Assembly: GCF_008312895.1 (NCBI RefSeq)
Contig: NZ_VSSP01000012.1
Coordinates: 1-64,000, forward strand
DNA: 64,000 nucleotides
Source of the DNA: Luteimonas suaedae
GTDB lineage: Bacteria; Pseudomonadota; Gammaproteobacteria; Xanthomonadales; Xanthomonadaceae
Direction: 5' to 3'
Shown here: piece by piece, positions 16,308 to 25,570 of the stretch
How positions within the stretch are numbered: position 1 is the first letter of the stretch
Layout of the letters: each line of letters starts with the position of its first letter
Notes under the pieces: generated by a model
Seen by the model: the letters and a program-made list of their open reading frames with translations, nothing else
What the model was told of the DNA's origin: nothing
The model's database searches: none
Position numbers and translations under genes: made by a program

Positions 16308-17376
16308 GGAACTCGACCCGCACCGGCAGCCCGGCCGGCAGTTCGGCCGCCGCGGCGTCCAGCTGCACCTCGGCCAGGTAACTCAGGCGCGCGGCGTCCT
16401 CGCCGGTCAGGGCGTAGTACGGCGTGAAACTCGGTTCGCTGCGGATCATCCGCACGCGCCCGGTGTACGCCTGCTCGCGGCCATCGACGAAGACGCGTGC
16501 GGCGTCGCCGACGGCGACGTCGACGCGGATCGGCTCGGGCACGTAGATACGCGCATATGGCGCCGCACCCACCAGCAGCACCGCCAGCGGCGCGCCGACC
16601 GGCGCCTCGTCGCCGAGCCGGTACGGCAGGCTGTCGACGCGACCGGCACGCGGCGCGACCACGCGCAGCTTTTCCGAGGTCGCCTGCTGCGTCCGCGCCT
16701 GCGCCTCGGCCGCGCGCAACGCCGCTTCGGCCTGGGCGATCTGCTCCGGACGCACGCCGTTGCGCAGTTCGTCCAGCGCTGCCTGCGCTGCCGCCACCTG
16801 TGCCTCGGCGTTGCCGGCGGCGGCGCGGGCGCGGTCGACGTCGGATGCGGCGACCAGTTGCCGATGGCCGAGCGGCTGCAGGCGCGCGTAGTAGGCGCGG
16901 GCATCGCGCGCCTGGGCCTGCGCCGCAGCCAGGTTCGCACGCGCCTGGTCGATGTCCTCGCGGCGCGCGCCGGCACGCAGTTCGGCCAGGGTGTCGCGCT
17001 GGCGCTCGACCTCGGCCAGGCTGGCCTGCAACTGCGCATCGCCGCGGGTACGCTCGAGGGTCAGCAGTGCGGCCCCCGCTTCCACCTGCTGGCCTTCGCG
17101 CACTTCGATCGCGACGATGCGCTCGGCCGCCGGCGCCGGCAGGCTGATGCGGTCGTACTCCAGGGTGCCCAGTGCCTGTCTCGGCTGCTCGCTGCACGCG
17201 GCCAGCGTCAGCAGTAGCGCGGCGAGGGCGGAGCAACGAGTGAAGAGGCACGAGGAACGAGTGTGACGCTCGACAGGCCGGCCCTTCAGGCGTGAACGAG
17301 CACCCGGCGTCTCCTGCTCCGACTCGTTTCTCGCTCCTCTCCCCTCGTTCCTCGTTCCGGCGTTCTCATTTCGCAT
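16294..17376 (-). CDS. HlyD/YbhG-type membrane fusion lipoprotein
   Basis: A 360-residue periplasmic adaptor for the downstream ABC exporter. After a lipobox LAAC (Cys61) it has the barrel segment ERIVAIEVREGQQVEAGAAL, a long coiled-coil hairpin (about residues 95-215, rich in Ala/Gln/Arg), and the return lipoyl/barrel half (LRVVAPRAGRVDSLPYRLGD). The only in-frame start before the signal is the ATG at 17376, which overlaps the tetR stop by 11 nt. Most of residues 2-20 and 39-50 derive from repeat family D, giving an abnormal 45-residue basic leader before the signal helix. Confidence 0.9.
   Translation of the reverse strand: MRNENAGTRNEGRGARNESEQETPGARSRLKGRPVERHTRSSCLFTRCSALAALLLTLAACSEQPRQALGTLEYDRISLPAPAAERIVAIEVREGQQVEAGAALLTLERTRGDAQLQASLAEVERQRDTLAELRAGARREDIDQARANLAAAQAQARDARAYYARLQPLGHRQLVAASDVDRARAAAGNAEAQVAAAQAALDELRNGVRPEQIAQAEAALRAAEAQARTQQATSEKLRVVAPRAGRVDSLPYRLGDEAPVGAPLAVLLVGAAPYARIYVPEPIRVDVAVGDAARVFVDGREQAYTGRVRMIRSEPSFTPYYALTGEDAARLSYLAEVQLDAAAAELPAGLPVRVEFHDGE
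17231..17367. repeat. Repeat pair D2, inside the hlyD leader
   Basis: Arms at 17231-17264 (gagcaacgagtgaagag...) and 17321-17367 (cgtttctcgctcctc...) are inverted copies of the gttcctc family. They encode RNENAGTRNEGRGARNESE and TRSSCLFTRCS in the HlyD reading frame. Confidence 0.82.
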
Positions 17377-18082
17377 CGTCCAGCTCCAGTCCACGATCGA
17401 GCAGTGCCAGCGCGTGCATGCGCACGTCATCCATGCCCAGATCCTGCGCGTCGAACAGCCGCCGCCAGATCGGCGCGCCGGCGGCGGGAAACAGGGTCAG
17501 CCCGATCAGCGAGACCATCAGCAGGCGCGGATCGAGATCGGGGTTGAGCCGTCCCTGCGCCTGCGCCTGGGCGAAGCGCGAGGACATCAGCAGCGCCAGC
17601 TCCGGCGCGACCCGGGTCAGCAGCAGGTCGCGCAATGCGCCGCCCTCGCTGACCACCTCGCGCACCCACAAGGCCGGTAACCACGGGTGGCGCTCGACGA
17701 TGCCGCAGACGCCGTTGACGAAGCCCGCCACCAGCGCGGAGATGTCGCCGTCCTTTGCGCTCAGCAAGGGCTCGCGCACGCGCTGGAACACCGGCATCAG
17801 GCGTTGCTCGATGACCGCTTCGCGCAGCTTGGCGGCGTCACCGAAGTAGTAGTGCAGCAGCGCCGGGGTGACGCCGGCCTCGGTGGCGATCTCGCGCACC
17901 GAGGTCGCGGCGATCCCGCGCCGCACGTAGCAGGCCAGGGCGGCATCGAGCAGACGCTCGCGCAGGTCCGGGCCATCGCCGCCGGGGCGCCCGGGCGGGC
18001 GCTTGTGCCGCGGCGATGCGGCGGCACCGGAAACTTCCGGACGGGCGCCTGGGGGTCTGCTCGAGGAGGGCGGCTTGCGCAT
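17366..18082 (-). CDS. TetR/AcrR-family transcriptional regulator
   Basis: A 238-residue regulator. A basic Pro-rich N-terminal extension (about 38 residues) precedes the HTH (LLDAALACYVRRGIAATSVR, then EAGVTPALLHYYFGD). The C-terminal ligand domain resembles CerR/YbiH-type (DUF1956), which commonly precedes ybhG-like operons. It is the first gene of the operon with hlyD and the ABC genes and overlaps hlyD. It is expected to repress its own operon through the AT-rich palindrome immediately upstream. Confidence 0.92.
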   Translation of the reverse strand: MRKPPSSSRPPGARPEVSGAAASPRHKRPPGRPGGDGPDLRERLLDAALACYVRRGIAATSVREIATEAGVTPALLHYYFGDAAKLREAVIEQRLMPVFQRVREPLLSAKDGDISALVAGFVNGVCGIVERHPWLPALWVREVVSEGGALRDLLLTRVAPELALLMSSRFAQAQAQGRLNPDLDPRLLMVSLIGLTLFPAAGAPIWRRLFDAQDLGMDDVRMHALALLDRGLELDDAK

Positions 18083-18092
18083 GCCGCTATAT

Positions 18093-18112
18093 TTAATTCA
18101 TTAATTAATTAA
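18093..18112. promoter_or_regulatory. AT-rich palindrome, likely TetR operator
   Basis: TTAATTCATTAATTAATTAA is an overlapping palindrome about 10 bp upstream of the tetR start, and is strikingly AT-rich in this GC-rich DNA. Position and symmetry are what an autoregulatory TetR-family site would show. YbiH-type regulators in Enterobacteria bind AT-rich TTA-containing palindromes. Binding is inferred. Confidence 0.6.
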
Positions 18113-18211
18113 GTGCAAGCCCTCGTCGATGAACGGTCGTCCATCCCGCTCGCGCTGCCGTTACCGCTACCGCTGCCGCATCGACGCCGACCGCGCTACC
18201 CTGCCCCGCCT

Positions 18212-19195
18212 ATGACCCATTCCAGCCAACGCGATTTCACCCTCGACCCCGCCGACAGCGAGCGCCTGGCCAACCTGGCCGGCCCGTTCGACAGCCATCT
18301 GCGCCAGATCGAACTGCGCCTGGGCGTGGAGATCGCCAACCGCGGCAACGTGTTCCGCGTCAGCGGCCGCGACGAGGAGGTCGTGGCGCAGGCGGAAAAG
18401 CTGCTGCGCGGACTGTACGAAGAAGCCGCCATCGAAACCCTCGACACGCATGCGATCAACGTGCGCCTGAGCCGCGCCAATCTCGAACGGGTGGCCGAGG
18501 ATTTCGCGCCGCAGGACGTCGCAGTGAAGGTCAAGCGCGGCACCGTGCGCGGCCGTGGCGCCAATCAGGCGAAGTACCTGCACGCGATCGCCATCCACGA
18601 CATCAACTTCGGCATCGGTCCGGCCGGCACCGGCAAGACCTTCCTCGCGGTGGCGATGGCGGTCGAGGCGCTGAACGAGTCGAAGGTGCAGCGGCTGGTG
18701 CTGGTGCGCCCGGCGGTGGAGGCCGGCGAGAAGCTCGGCTTCCTGCCCGGCGATCTCGCGCAGAAGGTCGATCCCTACCTGCGCCCGCTCTACGACGCGT
18801 TGTACGAGATGCTCGGCGTGGAGAAGGTAATCAAGCTGCTGGAGAAGAGCGTGATCGAGATCGCGCCGTTGGCCTACATGCGCGGGCGCACGCTCAACGA
18901 CGCCTTCGTGATCCTCGACGAGGCGCAGAACACCACCATCGAGCAGATGAAGATGTTCCTGACCCGGCTCGGCTTCGGCAGCACCGCCGTGGTCACCGGC
19001 GACCTCACCCAGATCGACCTGCCGCGCAACATGAAGTCCGGCCTGCGCGACGCGGTCGAGGTGCTGCGCGACGTCGACGGCGTGAGCTTCACCTTCTTCG
19101 AGTCGCGCGACGTGGTACGGCACCCGGTGGTGGCGCGCGTGGTCAGCGCCTATGACCGACGTGACGCGCAGGATGCGGAAACCGGGCCGGCCTGA
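18212..19195 (+). CDS. ybeZ: PhoH-like ATPase (YbeZ)
   Basis: A 327-residue PhoH-family P-loop ATPase linked to RNA metabolism and ribosome maturation with YbeY. An N-terminal KH-like segment ([17 protein letters not shown]) is followed by Walker [10 protein letters not shown] (near residues 136-144), Walker [12 protein letters not shown] (near 230) and the [15 protein letters not shown] motif. The ATG at 18212 matches the family start; an upstream GTG would add a Pro/Leu-rich stretch of no known function. It is followed by ybeY after 275 bp occupied by repeat H. Confidence 0.95.
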   Translation: MTHSSQRDFTLDPADSERLANLAGPFDSHLRQIELRLGVEIANRGNVFRVSGRDEEVVAQAEKLLRGLYEEAAIETLDTHAINVRLSRANLERVAEDFAPQDVAVKVKRGTVRGRGANQAKYLHAIAIHDINFGIGPAGTGKTFLAVAMAVEALNESKVQRLVLVRPAVEAGEKLGFLPGDLAQKVDPYLRPLYDALYEMLGVEKVIKLLEKSVIEIAPLAYMRGRTLNDAFVILDEAQNTTIEQMKMFLTRLGFGSTAVVTGDLTQIDLPRNMKSGLRDAVEVLRDVDGVSFTFFESRDVVRHPVVARVVSAYDRRDAQDAETGPA

Positions 19196-19232
19196 CGTCA
19201 GGCGCTGTTCGCGAACAGACCAAAACCGGAGC

Positions 19233-19360
19233 CTGCCGCGGATTGGCGCGATGCACACGGATAAATGCAACGGCCGAATCGTCTACGTGCCGCGGCGGTC
19301 CGTGGCGGCGCGACTTACCTTCCGTTCGATCCGCGCGCATCCGCGCCAATCCGCGGCAAG
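19233..19360. repeat. Inverted repeat pair H (TGCCGCGGATTGGCGCG)
   Basis: TGCCGCGGATTGGCGCG (from 19233) is mirrored by CGCGCCAATCCGCGGCA (to 19359), with GATCCGCGCGCATC beside the right arm. It separates phoH from ybeY, genes that are adjacent or overlapping in most relatives. Confidence 0.8.
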
Positions 19361-19470
19361 CACCGCCTTCTGAATCCATGTTGCGCCCGGCGAAGGGCCG
19401 CCGATCTTCGCGACGTCCCGGATATCGGCCGAAAACGGCATCCGGCGGCCTGGAAGCCTACAATCGTCGG

Positions 19471-19953
19471 ATGACCAAGGGCCCCGTCCGTCTCGACGTC
19501 GCCGTCGGCTATGCGGTGCCGCGCAAAGGCATCCCCGCCGCGGCCAGCTTCCGCAAGTGGGTGGCCGCCGCCCTGACCGGCCGCATCCGCCAGGCCGACC
19601 TTGCCATCCGCATCGTCGGCGCCAAGGAGGGTCGCGCGCTCAACCGCCACTACCGCGGCAAGGACTACGCCACCAATGTGCTCAGCTTTCCGGCCGAACT
19701 CCCGGAGGGCCTGCCCGACGGCGTGCGCCTGCCGCTGCTCGGCGACCTGGTGATCTGCGCGCCGGTGGTCGCACGCGAAGCGCGCGAGCAGGGTAAACCG
19801 CTGAACGCGCATTACGCCCACCTGACCGTGCATGGCGCCCTGCACCTGCTGGGCTGGAACCACGAAGACTCGCGCGAGGCCGAGTGCATGGAACAACTGG
19901 AACGCGAGATCCTGGCCAAGCTCGGGATCGCCGATCCCTATCTCGACGCCTGA
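19471..19953 (+). CDS. ybeY: Endoribonuclease YbeY
   Basis: YbeY is a zinc-dependent RNase needed for 16S rRNA 3'-end maturation and 70S quality control. The 160-residue product shows [18 protein letters not shown] and the zinc motif [11 protein letters not shown] (His121, His125, His131). It has the family's usual length. The frame is open upstream through repeat H, but [14 protein letters not shown] is the homologous start. It sits in the phoH-ybeY-corC order. Confidence 0.96.
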   Translation: MTKGPVRLDVAVGYAVPRKGIPAAASFRKWVAAALTGRIRQADLAIRIVGAKEGRALNRHYRGKDYATNVLSFPAELPEGLPDGVRLPLLGDLVICAPVVAREAREQGKPLNAHYAHLTVHGALHLLGWNHEDSREAECMEQLEREILAKLGIADPYLDA

Positions 19954-20010
19954 GGCGTTTCCGGAAGCGAAGCGGCGCCGACGGGCCGGCACCGCTTCCC
20001 GCAGGGCGAT

Positions 20011-20520
20011 TCACAGGCAATCGATCAACCCCTGGTAGATCGAGCCCTGCCCGCTAGGCAGTTCAGCGTACAGCGGCGACTGTCCCGCCACCGCGGCGAG
20101 CAGTTCCTCGAGCGTGGTGCCGGGCGCCAGCGGCGTACGACACTGCCAGAACGCCTTGTCGACGCCGATCTTGCCGGTCACCGGCTCGATCTCCTCGTGG
20201 CTGGCGGCGAACATCCACAGGCACATGCCGATACGGCCGCTGACCTGGTGCACCGAGCAGCGATAGCGCAGCGCCTCGATATTGCTGTACTCGCCTTCGC
20301 AGAAGGTATCGCCGCAGATGTCGTCGAAGTCCCGCTTCAGCTGCCATGTCATGCCATACCAGGCGTTGATCTGCTCGTCGCCGTGGATATAGGCGGACGC
20401 GTCCACGTACTGCGCGGCACCGACGACGGCGTGCGTGGATGCCCGGGCATGGAGCGGAATCGCGGCGGCGAGCAGCAATGCGCAGCAGGCAGCCGCGGGA
20501 AAGAACACGGTTCTGGACAT
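20011..20520 (-). CDS. Small secreted cysteine-rich protein, unknown
   Basis: A 169-residue protein with a clear signal peptide (about residues 1-28, ACCALLLAAAIPLHARA) and a strong ribosome site (GGGAGGAG). The mature part has seven cysteines (ICGDTFCEGE, YRCSVHQ, GMCLWMF, FWQCRTP, IDCL), suggesting disulfide bonding in the periplasm. It contains YVDASAYIHGDEQINAWYGM but no domain I recognise. It lies opposite to and between ybeY and corC, breaking a normally co-directional cluster. Confidence 0.8.
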   Translation of the reverse strand: MSRTVFFPAAACCALLLAAAIPLHARASTHAVVGAAQYVDASAYIHGDEQINAWYGMTWQLKRDFDDICGDTFCEGEYSNIEALRYRCSVHQVSGRIGMCLWMFAASHEEIEPVTGKIGVDKAFWQCRTPLAPGTTLEELLAAVAGQSPLYAELPSGQGSIYQGLIDCL

Positions 20521-20907
20521 GGAAAACTCCTCCCTGAGTACGATGGCCGTGCGGCGGATGCCGCGTGCATAGGGTTGCCGCCACAGGCATGCGTCGCCAT
20601 CCGGCAAACGCCGGTGCCATCGTCGGTGATGGCGCATGCCGGGCATCGGAAATTTCCTACGCCCGGCCGCCCAACCGCCACCGCGGTCCGCTCGCGCCCG
20701 GAAGCCAAAAAGGCGGCCGGGCCCGATCGGGGGCGCCCTCCCACGCACGCAGGGCAGGAGGCCGACCGATACTCCGGAGTGTCCGCCATCATGTCCGGCC
20801 GGCGTCGTTCAGCCGCCCCCCCCGCCGCGGCCGCGACGTTGAACACGGCGGTGGCCATCCACGTTAGACTCTTCCCGTGGCCCACGACGGGCGCCCGCAT
20901 TATCGCA

Positions 20908-21783
20908 ATGCCTGAAGACGACAGTAGTCACTCCGCCCAGGAGTCCCCCGAAAAACGCCGCAGTTGGCTCGACCGCATCAGCTCTGCGATCTCCGGCGAA
21001 CCGACCACCCGTGAAGACCTGGTCGAGATCCTGCGCGACGCCCGGACCGGCGGCCTGATCGAAGCCGATACCCTGCGCACGATGGAAGGCGCGATCGCCG
21101 TGTCCGGCATGACCGTGGGCGACGCGATGATCCCGCGCTCGCAGATGGTGGCGCTGCAGGTCGACGCCCCCTTCGTCGAGGTGATGCAGCAGGTGGTCGA
21201 GTCGGGCCATTCGCGCTTCCCGGTGCACGGCGAGGACAAGGACGAGATCCTCGGCATCCTGCTGGCCAAGGACCTGCTGCGCGGGGTAGTGCCGCGCAGC
21301 GGCCAGGTGCGCATCCGCGAACTGCTGCGCCCGGCGGTGCTGATCCCCGAATCCAAGCGCCTGGACGTGCTGCTGCGGGAGTTCCGGCAGTCGCGCAACC
21401 ACATGGCGATCGTGATCGACGAGTACGGCGGCGTCGCCGGGCTGATCACCATCGAGGACGTGCTCGAGGAGATCGTCGGCGAGATCGACGACGAGTACGA
21501 CGAGGCCGAGGACAACAGCGCACTGATCGCGGCGCAGGCCGACGGCCAGTACCTGGTCAACGCGCTGACGCCGATCGAGGATTTCAACGAACGCTTCGGC
21601 GCCGACTTCGACGACGACGAGTACGACACCATCGGCGGCCTGGTCACCGCGGCGATCGGGCACCTGCCCGAGGCCGGCGAGGAGCTCACGCTCGGCCGCT
21701 TCGGCTTCCGCGTCGCGCGCGCCGATGCGCGCCGGCTGCACGCGCTGCACGTCAGCGTGCGCTCCGAAATGCAGGACACCTGA
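20908..21783 (+). CDS. corC: CorC/YbeX family CBS-domain protein
   Basis: A 291-residue cytosolic protein of the CorC/HlyC family, linked to magnesium/cobalt efflux and, as YbeX, to ribosome metabolism. Two CBS domains span about residues 65-195 (GDAMIPRSQMVALQ; NHMAIVIDEYGGVAGLITIE), followed by the acidic EEIVGEIDDEYDE and a transporter-associated C-terminal domain (FGADFDDDEYDTIGGLVTAA). The ATG at 20908 gives the usual short acidic N-terminus. It lacks the membrane domain of larger paralogues. The 387 bp between it and the divergent secreted-protein gene should hold both promoters and includes a poly-C tract near 20815. Confidence 0.94.
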   Translation: MPEDDSSHSAQESPEKRRSWLDRISSAISGEPTTREDLVEILRDARTGGLIEADTLRTMEGAIAVSGMTVGDAMIPRSQMVALQVDAPFVEVMQQVVESGHSRFPVHGEDKDEILGILLAKDLLRGVVPRSGQVRIRELLRPAVLIPESKRLDVLLREFRQSRNHMAIVIDEYGGVAGLITIEDVLEEIVGEIDDEYDEAEDNSALIAAQADGQYLVNALTPIEDFNERFGADFDDDEYDTIGGLVTAAIGHLPEAGEELTLGRFGFRVARADARRLHALHVSVRSEMQDT

Positions 21784-21841
21784 AGCCGCATGTCCGCCAC
21801 GTCTGCGGAAACGACGTGCATACGCGGCGGCCTGCTCCCCT

Positions 21842-21987
21842 GTAGGAGCGGCTTCAGCCGCGACCGCGCCAGCCAGCCCCATCGGTGGCAACCCCGATGA
21901 ACGCACCGCCGCGCGTTGCGAAGGGAAACAGCGGCAGCATGCCTCTGCCGTCCGCTTGCGCGCGGTCGCGGCTGAAGCCGTTCCTAC
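21842..21987. repeat. REP doublet B3 (GTAGGAGCGGCTTCAGCCGC)
   Basis: The left arm GTAGGAGCGGCTTCAGCCGC and the inverted right arm ending CCGTTCCTAC (21987) lie between corC and the DUF4105 gene. The AGGGGAG ribosome site of the next gene begins right at the right arm's edge. Confidence 0.9.
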
Positions 21988-21998
21988 AGGGGAGATGG

Positions 21999-23186
21999 AT
22001 GCGGTGGCTGCTGGTCCTGCTGCTGTGCGGGCTGTCCACCGGGGCCTTCGCCGCGCCGCGCATCGGCGTGATCACGATGCAGCCGGGCGAGGTCTTCTTC
22101 GAACGCTTCGGCCACAACGCGATCGTGGTCGACGATCCATCCCTGCCCGAGCCGCTGTCCTACAACTTCGGCTTCTTCGACCTCGAGGAACCGGGCTTCC
22201 TCGGCAACTTCATCCGTGGCGAGATGCAATACCGCCTGGCGGTACTGCCGCTGGCGGAGGACCTGGCCTACTACCGTGACGTCGGCCGCGGCGTGACGAT
22301 CCAGTGGCTCGATCTCGGCGACACCCGGGCGACCACGCTGGCGCAGGCGCTGGCAGAGAATGCACGCCCGGAGAACGCGCGCTACCGCTACGACTACTTC
22401 ACCGACAACTGTTCGACCCGCGTGCGCGACGCGCTCGACGCTGCGCTCGACGGCGCGCTGCGGCGCCAGCTGCAGGGCCGTTCGCGCGGCAACACCTACC
22501 GCAGCGACGCGGTGCGGCTGGCCTCGCCGGCGCCGTGGATGTGGCTCGGCTTCGATATCGGCCTCGGGCCTGCAGCCGACCGGCCGAACTCGCTATGGCA
22601 GGACGCCTTCGTGCCGATGCGGCTGGCCGATGCGCTGCGGCAGGTGCGCACCCCCGACGATCGCCCGCTGGTCGCCACGGAAGCCGAACTGCTGTCGCAC
22701 CGGCTAGCGCCGGAACCGGCGGAAACCGCGCGTCCGTGGTGGCCGTGGCTGCTCGCGGGCCTGGCGATCGCCGGCGGGTTGTCGTGGCTGGGCGCGCGCA
22801 GCCCGCGCGGACCGGCATTGTTCGCATTGCCGTTCTGGAGCGTGTGCACTGTCGCCGGCGGACTGATGCTGTTCATCTGGTGCTGCACCGCGCATCGCTT
22901 CGGCTGGAGCAACCAGAACCTGCTGTTGTTCAACCCGCTCGCCGCGCTGCTGCTGCCGGGCGCCTGGCGCCTGGTGCGCGGACGTGATCCCGGTCGCCTG
23001 TTCGGCTGGGTGCTGGCGATCATCGCCGTCGGCGCTGTGCTGGCGCTGTTCCTGCACTGGCTGCCGCTGCTGCCGCAGCGCAACGTGCACTGGATCGCGT
23101 TGCTGTTGCCGGTGCATGCCGGACTGCTGTTTGCGCTGTCGCCGAACCGCACCGGCCCGACACGCACGGACCCACGACCTTCGTAG
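21999..23186 (+). CDS. DUF4105 membrane protein
   Basis: A 395-residue envelope protein with a signal peptide (MRWLLVLLLCGLSTGAFA), a periplasmic DUF4105 domain (PGEVFFERFGHNAIVVDDPS; YRYDYFTDNCSTRVRDALD) and five or so hydrophobic helices from about residue 250 to 380. The family includes Bacteroides and Pseudomonas envelope proteins of poorly defined function; the FGH and DNC motifs suggest a hydrolase-like (NlpC/lipase-type) site. The TAG stop codon is the TAG of the GTAG that begins repeat A4. Confidence 0.88.
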   Translation: MRWLLVLLLCGLSTGAFAAPRIGVITMQPGEVFFERFGHNAIVVDDPSLPEPLSYNFGFFDLEEPGFLGNFIRGEMQYRLAVLPLAEDLAYYRDVGRGVTIQWLDLGDTRATTLAQALAENARPENARYRYDYFTDNCSTRVRDALDAALDGALRRQLQGRSRGNTYRSDAVRLASPAPWMWLGFDIGLGPAADRPNSLWQDAFVPMRLADALRQVRTPDDRPLVATEAELLSHRLAPEPAETARPWWPWLLAGLAIAGGLSWLGARSPRGPALFALPFWSVCTVAGGLMLFIWCCTAHRFGWSNQNLLLFNPLAALLLPGAWRLVRGRDPGRLFGWVLAIIAVGAVLALFLHWLPLLPQRNVHWIALLLPVHAGLLFALSPNRTGPTRTDPRPS

Positions 23187-23326
23187 GAGCGCGCCATGCG
23201 CGCGATGCCGCGGGCGTTTCCGGTCTCCGGCATCCGCGGTCCTGGCGTAGGCCGGAAGGTGCGTCGGTGGACGAAATCGCACGGCGGCAGCATGCCCGCG
23301 GCATCGCGCGCATGGCGCGCTCCTAC
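23183..23326. repeat. REP doublet A4
   Basis: Arms GTAGGAGCGCGCCATGCGCG (from 23183) and GCGCATGGCGCGCTCCTAC (to 23326). The left arm overlaps the last base pairs of the DUF4105 gene and supplies its stop codon. It fills much of the 325 bp gap before the GH97 gene. Confidence 0.9.
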
Positions 23327-23511
23327 GAGTCAGCCGTGGCGAAGTCGAGTGGCTTCGGCGGTCGGCCGCACGCAAGGCGAAGCGGTGCGTGCAGGGCATG
23401 CCGTCGCATACGTATGCAACGGCGTGTTCGCATCACGCATGCAAGAATCGGGCGGACGTCCTGGAGTACCCGGGCCGCGCTCATGACTGCCATGCCCGCA
23501 GGAGCCACTCG

Positions 23512-25542
23512 ATGATCCGCCAACTGTCCGCCTGTCTCGCCGTGCTGTTGCCGTTCGCCGCCTTCGCCCAGGATCCGCCCCCGGTCGCGCGCATCGCCTC
23601 GCCCGACGCCACGCTGCAGGTCGAAGTGACCACCGACCCGGAAGGTCGCGCCAGCTACAGCGTGTCGCGCCACGGCAAGCCGGTGATCGCGCCCTCGCGC
23701 CTGGGCATCCTGCTCACCGACGCTCCCAAGCTGGAGCGCAACCTGCAACTGGTGGCGCAGGAAATACGCGCGCATGACGAGACCTGGGAGCAGCCTTGGG
23801 GCGAGCGCCGCTTCGTGCGCGACCGCCACAACGAACTGCGCGTGACCTTCGCCGAACGTGCCGGCGCCGGGCGCCGCTTCGACGTGGTGTTCCGCGTGTT
23901 CGACGACGGTGTCGGCTTCCGCTACGACTTTCCCGATCAGGACGCCCTGCGGCAGGTCAACATCGCCGACGAGCTGACCGAGTTCGTGGTCGCCGATCCC
24001 GCCACGGCGTGGTGGATCCCGGCACTGGAGTGGAACCGCAAGGAGTACATCTACCAGCGCACCCCGCTCACCGAGGTTGGCTACGCGCAGACGCCACTGA
24101 CGCTGCGCACCGACGACGGCCTGCACCTGGCCTTCCACGAGGCGGCATTGCTCGACTACTCGGCGATGAACCTGATGCGGGTGCAGGACCGGCGCCTGCG
24201 CGCGGTGCTGTTCCCGGGCACCGGCGTCGCGAAGGTGGCGCGCACGGCGCCGTTCGCCACGCCGTGGCGGGTGGTGCTGGTCAGCGAGGACGCTGGTGGG
24301 CTGGCCGAATCGGACCTGGTGTTGAACCTCAACGCGCCCAACGCCCTCGGCGATGTGTCCTGGGTCAGGCCGATGAAGTACCTCGGCATCTGGTGGGAGA
24401 TGCACCTGGACACCAAGACCTGGGCCTCCGGCCCCAGGCACGGCGCCACCACCGAGCACGCGCTGCGCTTCATCGACTTCGCCGCCGAGCACGGCATCGG
24501 CGGCGTGCTGATCGAGGGCTGGAACGTCGGCTGGGACGGCGACTGGTTCGCCAACGGCGAGGCCTTCAGCTTCACCGAGCCCTATCCCGATTTCGACCTG
24601 GAGCGCGTGGCCGCGCATGCGCAGGCCAAGGGCGTGCGCCTGATCGGCCACCACGAAACCTCCGGACATGCCGCGCACTACGAGTCGCAGCTGGACGATG
24701 CGCTCGATCTGTACCAGCGGCTCGGCATCGGCGCGATCAAGACCGGCTACGTCGCCGACGGCGGCCAGATCAAGGTGCTCGGCGAAGACGGCACCCTGCA
24801 CCAGGCCTGGCACGAGGGCCAGGCGATGTCGCGCCATCACATCAAGGTGATCACCGAGGCGGCGAAGCGCCGCATCGGCCTCAATCCGCACGAGCCGATC
24901 AAGGACAGCGGCCTGCGCCGCACCTACCCCAACTGGATGACCCGCGAAGGCGCGCGCGGCATGGAGTACAACGCCTGGGGCCTGCCGGGCAATCCGCCGG
25001 AGCACGAGGCGACGCTGGTGTTCACCCGCATGCTCGACGGGCCGTTCGACTTCACCCCCGGCGTGTTCGTGATGAACACCAAGTCGGGCGAGAAGATCGC
25101 CACCACCCTGGCCAAGCAGCTGGCGCTGTACGTGGTGATCTACAGTCCGCTGCAGATGGCGGTCGACCTGCCGGAACACTACGCCGCGCGGATGGACGCG
25201 TTCCAGTTCATCAAGGATGTCGCGGTGGATTGGGAAGACAGCCGCGTGCTCAACGGCGAGATCGGCGAATTCGTCACCATCGCCCGCCGCGAGCGCGGCG
25301 GCGACGACTGGTACCTGGGCGCGGTCACCGATGGCGAGGCGCGCGAGCTGCAGGTGCCGCTGTCGTTCCTCGACGCCGGCCGTCGCTACACCGCGCAGAT
25401 CTACCGCGACGGCCCGGACGCCGGCTGGCAGCACAACCAGACCGATCTCGAGATCGAGGAGCGCGAGGTCGGCGCCAACGACACGCTGACACTGCGGCTG
25501 GCACCGGGTGGCGGCCAGGCGATCCGTTTCGTCGCGGACTGA
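23512..25542 (+). CDS. GH97 family alpha-glucosidase/alpha-glycosidase
   Basis: A 676-residue exported glycosidase of family GH97 (SusB-like), expected to release glucose or galactose from alpha-linked sugars in the periplasm. The signal peptide is MIRQLSACLAVLLPFAAFA. An N-terminal beta-sandwich domain (residues 20-290) includes VTTDPEGRASYSVSRHGKPV; the TIM barrel has the diagnostic KYLGIWWEMHLDTKTW, GGVLIEGWNVGWDGDW and LIGHHETSGH; near residue 475 is RRTYPNWMTREGARGMEYN, then a C-terminal sandwich. SD is AGGAG. No sugar transporter is adjacent, and the nearby LacI-type operators are 27 kb or more away. Confidence 0.93.
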   Translation: MIRQLSACLAVLLPFAAFAQDPPPVARIASPDATLQVEVTTDPEGRASYSVSRHGKPVIAPSRLGILLTDAPKLERNLQLVAQEIRAHDETWEQPWGERRFVRDRHNELRVTFAERAGAGRRFDVVFRVFDDGVGFRYDFPDQDALRQVNIADELTEFVVADPATAWWIPALEWNRKEYIYQRTPLTEVGYAQTPLTLRTDDGLHLAFHEAALLDYSAMNLMRVQDRRLRAVLFPGTGVAKVARTAPFATPWRVVLVSEDAGGLAESDLVLNLNAPNALGDVSWVRPMKYLGIWWEMHLDTKTWASGPRHGATTEHALRFIDFAAEHGIGGVLIEGWNVGWDGDWFANGEAFSFTEPYPDFDLERVAAHAQAKGVRLIGHHETSGHAAHYESQLDDALDLYQRLGIGAIKTGYVADGGQIKVLGEDGTLHQAWHEGQAMSRHHIKVITEAAKRRIGLNPHEPIKDSGLRRTYPNWMTREGARGMEYNAWGLPGNPPEHEATLVFTRMLDGPFDFTPGVFVMNTKSGEKIATTLAKQLALYVVIYSPLQMAVDLPEHYAARMDAFQFIKDVAVDWEDSRVLNGEIGEFVTIARRERGGDDWYLGAVTDGEARELQVPLSFLDAGRRYTAQIYRDGPDAGWQHNQTDLEIEEREVGANDTLTLRLAPGGGQAIRFVAD

Positions 25543-25570
25543 GGAGGCGGCGCTGCGCCTTCGCAAGAAC

